Shown here: positions 42,618 through 50,373 of the stretch, piece by piece
Numbering within the stretch: the first letter of the stretch is position 1
Layout of the letters: the number at the start of each line of letters is the position of its first letter
DNA from: Candidatus Omnitrophota bacterium
GTDB taxonomy: Bacteria > Omnitrophota > Gorgyraeia > Zapsychrales > JANLHA01
Assembly: GCA_022711395.1 (NCBI GenBank)
Contig: JAKLFA010000004.1
Location: 134,361 to 198,360, forward strand
Direction of reading: 5' to 3'
Length of the DNA: 64,000 bases
Translations under genes and position numbers: made by a program
The notes under the pieces: generated by a model
Told to the model about the DNA's origin: nothing
Database searches by the model: none
Seen by the model: the letters and a program-made list of their open reading frames with translations, nothing else

Positions 42618-44525
42618 TTATCGCATGTTCAAAAATCCTTTTACAGCCCCCTCATATTCAGGCGGAAGCTTCCCCTGCTTATGAAGCTCGATCAATATCC
42701 TTGCCCTCTGGACCATCAGGCGCCGCCGCTCGATCGCGAACCCGCCCAAAAAAATGTAGCCTTTTTGGTCCCCCACTTCCATCTCATAGAGCACCTTATC
42801 ATCATCTCCAACGGGAAAATCATAAAATCCAGTCGCGAAATAATCTTTATAGAACCCCACCCATACTGTTTTAAAAAGATCCAGGCCAGCCAGCCCTTCA
42901 AAGGCCTTCACTCCCTCATTAATACTGAAATGCCCGTAAACCATCACATCCAGCGGACTGTTCACGAACCCGATCTCATGAAAATACAGCGCCTGCACCA
43001 TCAGATACGGCGCTCCGACCAAAAAGCCGCTGAACTCTTCATCGATCTTCTGCGCAAGTTTCATCATGAGCTTCAGCTCATTGCGGTATTCCAGGCTCCC
43101 TTCGAATTCATTCTGGCTCACATCCGGCGAATTGCGATAAAGCAGCCCGTGTGAACAAAAAAATGAGAACAGGATCGCCGCGGTCAAAAGGCCCGCGATA
43201 GTTTTGCGGAACCGCTCACGCGGTAAAAATATTATTGCCGCCGCCGTGATCAAAAACGGCGCGATCAACAATTTATATCGATGGATCATGACCAAAAAAT
43301 TCGCATACAGCCCAAACCACGCCGCTGACATCGATAACATCAACAAAACCAGAAAATGTTCTCTCAAAAACGCCTGTATCAAAGCGGGCTCCTTCCAGCG
43401 TTTACGCAACCAGAAAATCACGCGAAACAAAAACACCGCGGCCGCCGCACAAAACACCTTAAAGATCACAAGCCCCTGGATATTCCTGACTCCGATCAAA
43501 AGCTGGGTGACATTGGTTGTATTGGTCTGAGGCCCCACCGCCTGCGTCCGGACCATGGCCATAAGCCCGGCGAAGGCCGCCATGCCCAGGCCGCAAAGCA
43601 CGATTCTCCTGCGGCTAAGCCGCTCTGGCCTGATGCAGAAAAGCATCACGCAGCCGAAGCAGATCGTGGCGCAGGTTATGATCCCTGTCGCTTTCACAAA
43701 AAAAGCCGCCACAGCCATCAATGCCGCCCAAACCAGCTTTTCGCGGACCAGACAGTAGATCGCCAGGATCGAAAAAAGCGTTGACGCCATTTCCATATTG
43801 ATATTTTCCGCCATGGACTGAAACAGCGGCAACGCGACCATGGATAACGCGATCAGCAAAGATTTCTCGCGGTCAAAGACCTCTGACAGGATCTTACGGA
43901 ATATCACAACGACCGCCGAACCCATCAGGAAGGTCAGCGAATGGACCGCCGCCAGAAAAGCCTTGGCTGTCGGCGTGACCATGATCAAAAACGCCAAAAA
44001 AGACGGGTAGATCGAAAGCGGGTATTGTTTATACCCTCCCGCCCCCAATGTCTTTTGATTGAACAAAAATTCAATGTGATCGAAATTGTGCCTCACGATC
44101 CACATGACATCCGTGAAAATCCCGCCAAGCGCGTCTCCATAGGGCGGATACCACAACGTTTCCGGGCGTGTCAAGAACAGATAAATAAAGACCGCCGTCC
44201 CCAGCCCCCAGCCCCTGTCCCTCTTCAAGAACCTCCAGCAGAACATAAGCAAAGCGCCTCCGGCAGCCAAAGAACTCAACGGCCCAAGAAGGCGATTGTC
44301 CGCAACCCCTAAATAAAAATCCCGGCTCTGATTGGAAGAAATGCCCAGCCCTTTGTTAAGAACGGAATAGATCCCGTTGTCGTAAAGATCCCCGACCCAT
44401 CGCGGGCCTTGATATTTGATCAGAAAAAAAAGACAGACCAAGAGCAGAAAACCGCTCCAAAAAACAATATTCCCTGGCTTGAACCGGCGAGCTAAAGGAG
44501 CTTCTTTTAAGAAACTTGTCGGCAT
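42618..44525 (-). CDS. GT-C-like polytopic membrane glycosyltransferase
   Basis: This is a 635-residue protein with about eleven membrane segments in the first 470 residues (IVFWSGFLLLVCLFFLI, WGLGTAVFIYLFL, SIYPSFLAFLIMV, ...). A periplasmic loop after helix 1 is acidic (RWVGDLYDNG). A soluble C-terminal domain of about 150 residues follows, with FLVGAPYLMVQALYF and PVGDDDKVLYEMEVGD. The layout matches GT-C enzymes that use polyprenyl-phosphate sugars, but no exact family is recognised. It is the first gene of the glycan operon, with a good promoter 73-101 bp upstream, and the epimerase gene starts 41 bp after it. Confidence 0.75.
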   Translation of the reverse strand: MPTSFLKEAPLARRFKPGNIVFWSGFLLLVCLFFLIKYQGPRWVGDLYDNGIYSVLNKGLGISSNQSRDFYLGVADNRLLGPLSSLAAGGALLMFCWRFLKRDRGWGLGTAVFIYLFLTRPETLWYPPYGDALGGIFTDVMWIVRHNFDHIEFLFNQKTLGAGGYKQYPLSIYPSFLAFLIMVTPTAKAFLAAVHSLTFLMGSAVVVIFRKILSEVFDREKSLLIALSMVALPLFQSMAENINMEMASTLFSILAIYCLVREKLVWAALMAVAAFFVKATGIITCATICFGCVMLFCIRPERLSRRRIVLCGLGMAAFAGLMAMVRTQAVGPQTNTTNVTQLLIGVRNIQGLVIFKVFCAAAAVFLFRVIFWLRKRWKEPALIQAFLREHFLVLLMLSMSAAWFGLYANFLVMIHRYKLLIAPFLITAAAIIFLPRERFRKTIAGLLTAAILFSFFCSHGLLYRNSPDVSQNEFEGSLEYRNELKLMMKLAQKIDEEFSGFLVGAPYLMVQALYFHEIGFVNSPLDVMVYGHFSINEGVKAFEGLAGLDLFKTVWVGFYKDYFATGFYDFPVGDDDKVLYEMEVGDQKGYIFLGGFAIERRRLMVQRARILIELHKQGKLPPEYEGAVKGFLNMR

Positions 44526-44597
44526 TTATATTGATATTTCTATTAATAAAAAAATTAGTGATTAAAAGAATCTTCTACTGTCTAGAAGGCGAGTTGT

Positions 44598-44626
44598 ATT
44601 ATATACATACTATTTTATATAATCAA
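44598..44626 (-). promoter_or_regulatory. sigma70-type promoter of the glycan operon
   Basis: On the minus strand, TTGATT (44626-44621), a 17-bp spacer and TATAAT (44603-44598) lie 73 bp before the GT-C start codon. The region between is AT-rich and holds a short CTTCT/AGAAG hairpin. No other promoter of this quality is seen within the 11-kb operon. Confidence 0.65.
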
Positions 44627-44644
44627 GATTGGGAAAGGAAAAGT

Positions 44645-46207
44645 CTAAACGCGATCATCTTCTCTGATCACTTCCTCGCTGGGGAAATCTTCGCGGCCGC
44701 CGAACGCCCAGAACGGGGCCTTCAGAACAATATCTTTATTATACGATCCATTAAAGGAATGGTCACAGGAGGTCAACTCAACGAACTTTCTTGTCTTCGC
44801 GTTTCGGGCCTGGGAATAGAACCAGGCGGCCTGGGACCGCAGAACGACCTGGTCCTGGTCTCCGGTCACGATATAGAGCTCACCCTGATAATCATTCACG
44901 CTCTCTTCCAGGACCTTCTTATCTGCGTCATATGACGGCGCGATCAAAAGGATCTTCTTGATCGATTCATATTGTGAAGCGATCGAGGCGATCGCGCTTC
45001 CGCCGGAGGAATAACCGATAAGATAAACGTCAGGGTTCGGATTGCCGCAGATCTCTTTCGCGTTCTCAAGGATATAATCCATGAACAGGCGGACAAAAAA
45101 ATCATTGAACTCATAAAAATTCACCGACGGGTCATAAAGGCCGTTGCATCTGACCACGGCCCCCAGCTTTTCATGCCGCAAGGACGTCGCGATGGCCTGA
45201 TAGGGAATCGCGCTGCCGCCCATCTCTTCTTTAGCGGCCGGATAGATGCCGATGATCACTTTAGATTTCAGCGAATGGACCCCAAAATGGACATTGTATG
45301 TCTTTCCTGAATACTCCTGATGCTGCGTGACCGTGCGGAAAATATGGGAATCCTTCACGGAATCCAGATTGACCGTCCAAGAATCCGGCCGGGGGATACT
45401 GGACGTCTGCGGCGTCCTCAGGTTGTAGATCGAAAACACATAGGACAGCTTATGGCTCAGCTCGCTGAGCATGAACCCTTCGTCATAAATGCTGAAGCCG
45501 GCCAGATACGCGTTAAAATCAATGGTCTTGGAGGCATTCTTCTGGAATTGAAGATTGCCGAATTTGGTGAACAGAAACTGGTCCTCATCGTCGCTGTAAT
45601 ACGGGACCAGGTTGTATTTCAGCTGCGGGTGATCGCTTTCGGAATTCCACCGTTCAACAAAATTAAGGAACTTCTGATTGCCCTCCTCCTCGCTCTGAAG
45701 CAAATCGCAGGAGTTCTCCGAGAAGGTCAAAAGATAACCGGGAAAATGGATGATCGCTTTCGCGTTCTCGGACATGAGAAAATTATAGATATGTTCCAGG
45801 GCCTCCAGTTTATGCCAGACATACTGAAAAGTATAGACGGACATGATCAGATCAAAGGGTTTGATATCCAGCACATAATCAAAGATCCCCTTTTTAATAA
45901 AATTCTTCCTGGGAATATACATCTTCTTGTAGGCGTTGATCCCCAGGCCGAAAAATTCGAACTTCCTGCTCAAGCCCTTTTTGGCGATCTCGTTCTTCAA
46001 CTGGTCTAGCGCGAAACCATCCCCGCAGCCGACATCCAGGACCCGGATCATTGATCCTTTGGACTCATAAAGCTTCAAACATTCATCGACGATATTAGTG
46101 TCCAGGATATGGTTGTATCCGCACTGGCCATCCAGCGGCCGATGATAGGTCCTGGTCTTGGAATATTCAAAGATCAGTTTTTCCAGCGCTTTTTCTGTTT
46201 TCGGCAT
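44645..46207 (-). CDS. SAM methyltransferase / alpha/beta hydrolase fusion
   Basis: This is a 520-residue two-domain protein. The N-terminal domain (about 1-215) is a class I SAM methyltransferase: IRVLDVGCGDGFALDQL is motif I, with FDLIMSVYTFQYVWHKLEA after it. The C-terminal domain (about 290-510) is an alpha/beta hydrolase: nucleophile elbow GYSSGGSA, acid in VTGDQDQV and His in SCDHSFNG. The combination of a methyl donor and an esterase-type domain is unusual; a methyl ester or sugar ester could be its business. It lies before the glycan operon but is separated by that operon's promoter. No family is recognised for the fusion. Confidence 0.78.
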   Translation of the reverse strand: MPKTEKALEKLIFEYSKTRTYHRPLDGQCGYNHILDTNIVDECLKLYESKGSMIRVLDVGCGDGFALDQLKNEIAKKGLSRKFEFFGLGINAYKKMYIPRKNFIKKGIFDYVLDIKPFDLIMSVYTFQYVWHKLEALEHIYNFLMSENAKAIIHFPGYLLTFSENSCDLLQSEEEGNQKFLNFVERWNSESDHPQLKYNLVPYYSDDEDQFLFTKFGNLQFQKNASKTIDFNAYLAGFSIYDEGFMLSELSHKLSYVFSIYNLRTPQTSSIPRPDSWTVNLDSVKDSHIFRTVTQHQEYSGKTYNVHFGVHSLKSKVIIGIYPAAKEEMGGSAIPYQAIATSLRHEKLGAVVRCNGLYDPSVNFYEFNDFFVRLFMDYILENAKEICGNPNPDVYLIGYSSGGSAIASIASQYESIKKILLIAPSYDADKKVLEESVNDYQGELYIVTGDQDQVVLRSQAAWFYSQARNAKTRKFVELTSCDHSFNGSYNKDIVLKAPFWAFGGREDFPSEEVIREDDRV

Positions 46208-46250
46208 AATTCCCCGCTCTCAACGTCCCAAAAACTCTTAAATCTCATGA

Positions 46251-46286
46251 AACAGGGGCAACCTTTATGAAAAAGCTGCCCCTGTT
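46251..46286 (-). terminator. hairpin downstream of the Met/Cys/His-rich protein gene
   Basis: A perfect 10-bp stem AACAGGGGCA / TGCCCCTGTT encloses 16 bases. It lies 24 bp past the minus-strand stop at 46310. The minus-strand T run is poor (TTTCATGAGATTT), so strength is uncertain. Confidence 0.5.
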
Positions 46287-46309
46287 CATTTTCTTATATA
46301 TTACCGGCC

Positions 46310-46819
46310 CTATTCCTCAGCACCCTTTTCCGGCTTCACTCCTTTTTCCATCTCCATCTCATGGTCCATCTCATGGCCCATTTCCATCCCCTTTTCTTTT
46401 TTCATCTTCGCGCACATCGGGCACATTTTTCCTTCTTCGCAATGCGGGCACTTTCCCATCATCCCGGGCTTGTCTTTTTTCAGCTCTTCCCATTTTTTCA
46501 GCTGTTCTTCCGTCAACGCCGCTTTCATCTTGGCCTGAACTTCTTTATGAAGCGCGTCCATCGCGGCCCGTTTTTCTTCTTTGATCTGGCGCTTTCTCTC
46601 CACTTTTTCCTGCATGATCTGTTTCACCTGCTCCTGCTGCTCAGGGGTCAACGCCAGGTCCGCGGCCATCTTCTCGATCTTTTCAGACACGATTTTTTCC
46701 ATGTCCATTTCCATGCCCGCTTCAGGGCCGTCCCCCATCCCGCACTTGCCGCAATTCGCCTGAGCGTTTCCGGCAACGGCTAAAAAAACCGCTAAGGCTA
46801 TCCATAAAATTCTTTTCAT
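46310..46819 (-). CDS. periplasmic Spy/LTXXQ-like, Met/His/Cys-rich metal-binding protein
   Basis: This is a 169-residue protein with a signal peptide (MKRILWIALAVFLAVAGNAQA, residues 1-21). Mature CGKCGMGDG is followed by a helical segment LALTPEQQEQVKQIMQEKVE, the LTXXQ motif of Spy/CpxP proteins, repeated as ALTEEQLKKWEELK. The C-terminal third is Met-, His-, Cys- and Lys/Glu-rich (CPHCEEGKMCPMCAKMKK, then MEMGHEMDHEME). Likely a periplasmic chaperone or Cu/Zn-binding protein. AAGGAGG precedes the ATG at 46819; the upstream ATG at 46840 lies before that site. Single-gene unit. Confidence 0.82.
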   Translation of the reverse strand: MKRILWIALAVFLAVAGNAQANCGKCGMGDGPEAGMEMDMEKIVSEKIEKMAADLALTPEQQEQVKQIMQEKVERKRQIKEEKRAAMDALHKEVQAKMKAALTEEQLKKWEELKKDKPGMMGKCPHCEEGKMCPMCAKMKKEKGMEMGHEMDHEMEMEKGVKPEKGAEE

Positions 46820-46956
46820 ATCACCCTCCTTGCTAATCATGTTAACTTCACACCCGACTTAAAACACCTTTAACCCACTCAACACTATGACCATAGATCA
46901 TCATGGTTTCTTTGTCAATGATGACATGCCCGCGAAAGAGCAGAAAGAACCCCTAG

Positions 46957-47370
46957 TTATTTTACCATCCATATTCCATCGGCGAGCTGGACCTTATATC
47001 CCGCCTGGGCCTTCTCCTGCTGGACCTGGGCAAAGACTTTTTCGATCACATCCAGCTGGGATGCGATACCGTTCTGCTCAGCGATGGCTTGATAGATAGC
47101 CCTGCGGTCGGCGTTCTCTCCCTTGACGATCTCGGCGGCCTTTTCGTCAGGGCTAAGCAGCTCAACGTAGCCCCGGTTATTCTCGCCGACCACGCCCTTG
47201 GCCTTATAGGCCTCAAGCTGATCGAACCTGGCCTTACGGCTCAAAAGCGCCTGTTCAACAGCCGGGGTCATCTGTTTTAAATTATATTCGGCCGCGTAAA
47301 CGTTCGGCGAACAAAAACAGAACGCGCAAAGCGCAGAACACGCCATGATGGCCCATAACGCCCTTTTCAT
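46957..47370 (-). CDS. ydbL: YdbL-like DUF1318 periplasmic protein
   Basis: This is a 137-residue protein with a signal peptide (ACSALCAFCFCSPNVYA, cut near residue 26) and the DUF1318 pattern: MTPAVEQALLSRKARFDQL, KGVVGENNRGYVELL, NADRRAIYQAIAEQNG, GIWMVK. In E. coli ydbL follows ydbH and ynbE; the YdbH-YnbE pair transports phospholipids between membranes, and YdbL is a chaperone-like partner. The same order is found here with 4-bp overlaps on both joins, which settles the identity better than sequence alone. Confidence 0.9.
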   Translation of the reverse strand: MKRALWAIMACSALCAFCFCSPNVYAAEYNLKQMTPAVEQALLSRKARFDQLEAYKAKGVVGENNRGYVELLSPDEKAAEIVKGENADRRAIYQAIAEQNGIASQLDVIEKVFAQVQQEKAQAGYKVQLADGIWMVK

Positions 47371-47588
47371 CTTTTTTCTCCTTTGATCGGAAGCTCTTCA
47401 GCCTTGCCGCTGACAAAATCTTCAATGTTGACGGCCGTGTCCTTCAGACCCTTCACGTCGATAGTAATATGCGCGTTGATCGTGATCGGACGGTTAGGGT
47501 CCCCCACCGCCTTCACCGTGCAGCCGGCCGCGGCAAAAACACACAACAGGACAACACTCTTTGAAATAATGGTCTTCACGTTTTTCAC
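47367..47588 (-). CDS. ynbE: YnbE-like outer-membrane lipoprotein
   Basis: This is a 73-residue lipoprotein: a signal peptide with lipobox AAAGC (Cys23), then TVKAVGDPNRPITINAHITIDVKGL. The PITINAHITIDV segment is the YnbE signature that adds a beta-strand to the end of YdbH. It is encoded between the YdbH-like and YdbL genes with 4-bp overlaps on both sides, so all three are made together. Short but well supported. Confidence 0.9.
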   Translation of the reverse strand: MKNVKTIISKSVVLLCVFAAAGCTVKAVGDPNRPITINAHITIDVKGLKDTAVNIEDFVSGKAEELPIKGEKR

Positions 47589-48571
47589 CTCAACCGGATG
47601 GTTATATCAGGGTTCAACTTCAAGTTCAACTGCCGGCTGTCAAGATTCAGCTTTACAGAGACGCTTTCTTCATCAAGATTATGGACCGTTCCATGAAAAT
47701 TATCAAGATGAATAAAATCTATGCTTTCCAAAGCCTTTGAAAAAGGCAGAAAGGCCAAATTCCCGCCCACGTCTCCCATTAAATATTTAAATAACGTCCG
47801 CTCCATTTCGCTTGATGGAGACTGAAGCTCGACCTGCAGGTTTTCGATCCGCTGAACAGTCCCCGCGTATTGGGCCCGGCCCTCGGCCACTCCCCTCCAC
47901 TTGCCGCTGACCGCTTTGATCATGCCGGTATCAACAGCCCCAAAATCAAGCCGGACCTCGATCCTCTCTTTCGGGAAAAAATGATAACTTCCTTCCGCCT
48001 TGATCCGTCCATGATAAGCCCGGGCCAAAAGGCGGTCAAAAAAAACGGCCTCTGCCGTCATTCTCACATCCGAAAAAAGATCGGAGATCTCATAATCTTT
48101 GTATCTCACGCCATCCGCTGCAATGGACCCGGCCGCCAGCTTTTCTTTTGAACAAAGCGAAAGGGCGATATCCCCTTCAAGCCCGGAGATCTTCAAGCCT
48201 TCACTTTCCATGCCGGCGCCCTGAACGAACACGTTGCCGCCCGCCCCCGAGAGCAGGCGAACGGCATCGGACACAACGACCGCCTCTGCGTAAACCTCAT
48301 AAACGGCCTTCTCTTTCCTCAGCGTGAAACGGACCTGCCGGATAACAGCCCCCTTGACGGAAGGACTGAGCAGGTAGGACAAACCGCTCAGGCGCATGCC
48401 CGGAGGCAATTTAGCGTTGAGCAGGCGTTCGATCCGTCCAGACATGAAATCCCGGCGGGAAACAGCCAGCGAAAAGGCCATAAAAAAAATCATGGAGATA
48501 TAAAGCGCCCTCCCCGCAAAAATAAAGATCGGCCTTAATATCTTCAAACAAAAAAATATCCGGTTCTTCAT
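47585..48571 (-). CDS. ydbH: short YdbH-like AsmA/TamB-type protein
   Basis: This is a 328-residue protein with one N-terminal membrane anchor (LRPIFIFAGRALYISMIFFMAFSLAV, residues 9-34) followed by a long series of alternating strands (RLSGLSYLLSPSVKGAVIRQV, VFVQGAGMESEGLKISGL, DFGAVDTGMIKAVSGKW), ending SVKLNLDSRQLNLKLNPDITIRL. This is the repeated beta-groove pattern of AsmA-like lipid-transfer proteins. E. coli YdbH is about 880 residues, so this version is much shorter. Identity as YdbH rests mainly on its neighbours YnbE and YdbL. I use the ATG at 48571 (GGAG near), not 48634. Confidence 0.72.
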   Translation of the reverse strand: MKNRIFFCLKILRPIFIFAGRALYISMIFFMAFSLAVSRRDFMSGRIERLLNAKLPPGMRLSGLSYLLSPSVKGAVIRQVRFTLRKEKAVYEVYAEAVVVSDAVRLLSGAGGNVFVQGAGMESEGLKISGLEGDIALSLCSKEKLAAGSIAADGVRYKDYEISDLFSDVRMTAEAVFFDRLLARAYHGRIKAEGSYHFFPKERIEVRLDFGAVDTGMIKAVSGKWRGVAEGRAQYAGTVQRIENLQVELQSPSSEMERTLFKYLMGDVGGNLAFLPFSKALESIDFIHLDNFHGTVHNLDEESVSVKLNLDSRQLNLKLNPDITIRLR

Positions 48572-48815
48572 GCTCCATTCCTTCTCGTATGCACATAAAA
48601 TGCGTAAAACAGACGCAAAGATTATAACACGCACAAATTTCTTGCGGTTGATAAGCCTGATTTTTTATTATCAAGCAGCAGTTCTTGCTTTTTATCGTGC
48701 GCCCACAAAAAACTCAGAATTCTAGATATCCTTTTGACTTTATGCTATATTAACTGACAATTCCAAGCTTCCTAACAGCATCTAACTTTTCTCTTATATT
48801 TTAATGGTGAGTGGT

Positions 48816-50354
48816 ATGGGTTACAAAAAACCTGTGAGTCTTTCGTGTATCCTGCTGAGCCTTTGGACAGCGGCCTGCCTGGCCGCCCCGGCTAAAAAAA
48901 CTCTTTTTAACGACGTGGTCAACAAGGCGCGCGCTTTAGCTGAAGAACCGTTCGAGAACACGGGTGAGGCTTTCCCCGAGGAACTCAGAACGATCGGTTA
49001 TGATGAATGGCGTTCCCTTCGTTTTAAACCGGCCAAAAGCCTCTGGCCCAATGAACCGTTCAGCATTCAATTCTTCCATCCCGGATTTATCTATCATAAT
49101 CCCGTGAACATTAATTATGTGGAAAAGAACACCGCGGTGCGGATCCCCTTCTCACCGGATCTTTTTGATTACAGCCAGAGCGGCCGCAGCGACCTTGCGC
49201 CAGGTGACATCGGCTTTGCGGGATTCCGCGTCCATTATCCCTTGAACACGCCAACCTACGCTGACGAGATCATTGCTTTTCTAGGGGCGAGCTATTTCCG
49301 GGCACTGGGCAAAAATATGGCCTACGGCATGTCCGCCCGCGGGCTTGCGGTCAACACGGCAGAGCCTTCGGGAGAAGAGTTCCCGTATTTCCGCGAATTC
49401 TGGGTCGTTCATCCCGCTTTGAAAGCCCAGGAGATCACGGTCTATGCCCTGCTTGACAGCAGAAGCCTGACAGGAGCTTACACTTTTTTAATACGCCCGG
49501 GTGAAGAAACAACCGTTGACATCAAAGCCGTTCTCTTTTTCAGGGAGCGGGTCCATAAGCTGGGACTGGCGCCTTTGACGTCAATGTTCTTTCATGGTGA
49601 AAACACAACATCTAAGATCGAACATGATTTCAGGCCCGAGGTCCATGACTCTGACGGCCTTCTCATTCAGGAGTCGTCCGGTGAATGGACATGGCATCCC
49701 CTTGTCAACCCGGAGACCTTGCTCATCAACGGGTTCGGCGGAGGCCAGCCCTTGGGCTTCGGCCTTCTTCAACGTGATACCGATTTTGACCATTATCAGG
49801 ACCTGGAAGCCCGTTACGATAACCGCCCCAGCGTCTGGGTCATTCCGGGCAATGACTGGAACCCCGGCCGCCTGGAACTTCTTCAAATCCCGACCGCGAA
49901 TGAATATAACGACAACATCGGGGCCTACTGGGTCGTCGAGCGTCCATTTGAAGCTGGAGAATCCTTTGAATTCAACTACACCCTTTTATGGCACACAGGA
50001 AACCAGAAACGCTCAGGACTTGCATCGGTGGACTCAACCCGTCTGGCGAAAAAAACAGACGACATCACGTTCGTTATTGATTTTTTGCCGGGGCTCTCTC
50101 AGGAAATGATACCGGCCGATGATATCTCTGCCGATATCCAGGTCCTCAACGACTACACAGTCTCCTTCAGCCAGATCATAAAAAATGACATCACCGGCGG
50201 ATGGCGCCTTGTCATCCATGTCAACCTTGAGCAGCAGCAATGGCTTTTGGATAAAGTGATCCCCAACCGTAAACCCGTAGTGGAACTTCGAGCCTTTCTT
50301 AAAAACGGCAACACACGGATCTCCGAGACCTGGAGCTACTCCTACCTCCCCTGA
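48816..50354 (+). CDS. opgG: glucan biosynthesis protein OpgG (MdoG)
   Basis: This is a 512-residue exported protein: signal peptide MGYKKPVSLSCILLSLWTA, ending CLAAPA; mature KTLFNDVVNKARALAEEPFE. Family motifs are visible as YDEWRSLRFKPAKSLW, PFSIQFFHPGFIYHNPV, FLGASYFRALG, REFWVVHPA and INGFGGGQPLGFGLLQRDTDFDHYQD. OpgG acts in the periplasm on osmoregulated beta-glucans; the related OpgD is a glucanase. Two starts are close: ATG 48816 (with GGTGAG) or ATG 48804. It is followed after 19 bp by opgH. The pair makes periplasmic beta-1,2/1,6 glucans in Gammaproteobacteria. Confidence 0.95.
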   Translation: MGYKKPVSLSCILLSLWTAACLAAPAKKTLFNDVVNKARALAEEPFENTGEAFPEELRTIGYDEWRSLRFKPAKSLWPNEPFSIQFFHPGFIYHNPVNINYVEKNTAVRIPFSPDLFDYSQSGRSDLAPGDIGFAGFRVHYPLNTPTYADEIIAFLGASYFRALGKNMAYGMSARGLAVNTAEPSGEEFPYFREFWVVHPALKAQEITVYALLDSRSLTGAYTFLIRPGEETTVDIKAVLFFRERVHKLGLAPLTSMFFHGENTTSKIEHDFRPEVHDSDGLLIQESSGEWTWHPLVNPETLLINGFGGGQPLGFGLLQRDTDFDHYQDLEARYDNRPSVWVIPGNDWNPGRLELLQIPTANEYNDNIGAYWVVERPFEAGESFEFNYTLLWHTGNQKRSGLASVDSTRLAKKTDDITFVIDFLPGLSQEMIPADDISADIQVLNDYTVSFSQIIKNDITGGWRLVIHVNLEQQQWLLDKVIPNRKPVVELRAFLKNGNTRISETWSYSYLP

Positions 50355-50373
50355 AGCAACATCCAAAAATCCG

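Noticed and set aside
41668-42684. Plus-strand frame of 338 residues opposite the SDR epimerase
   Set aside because: The minus strand has the SDR motifs and couples to neighbours by 4 bp; the plus frame has none and no ribosome site.
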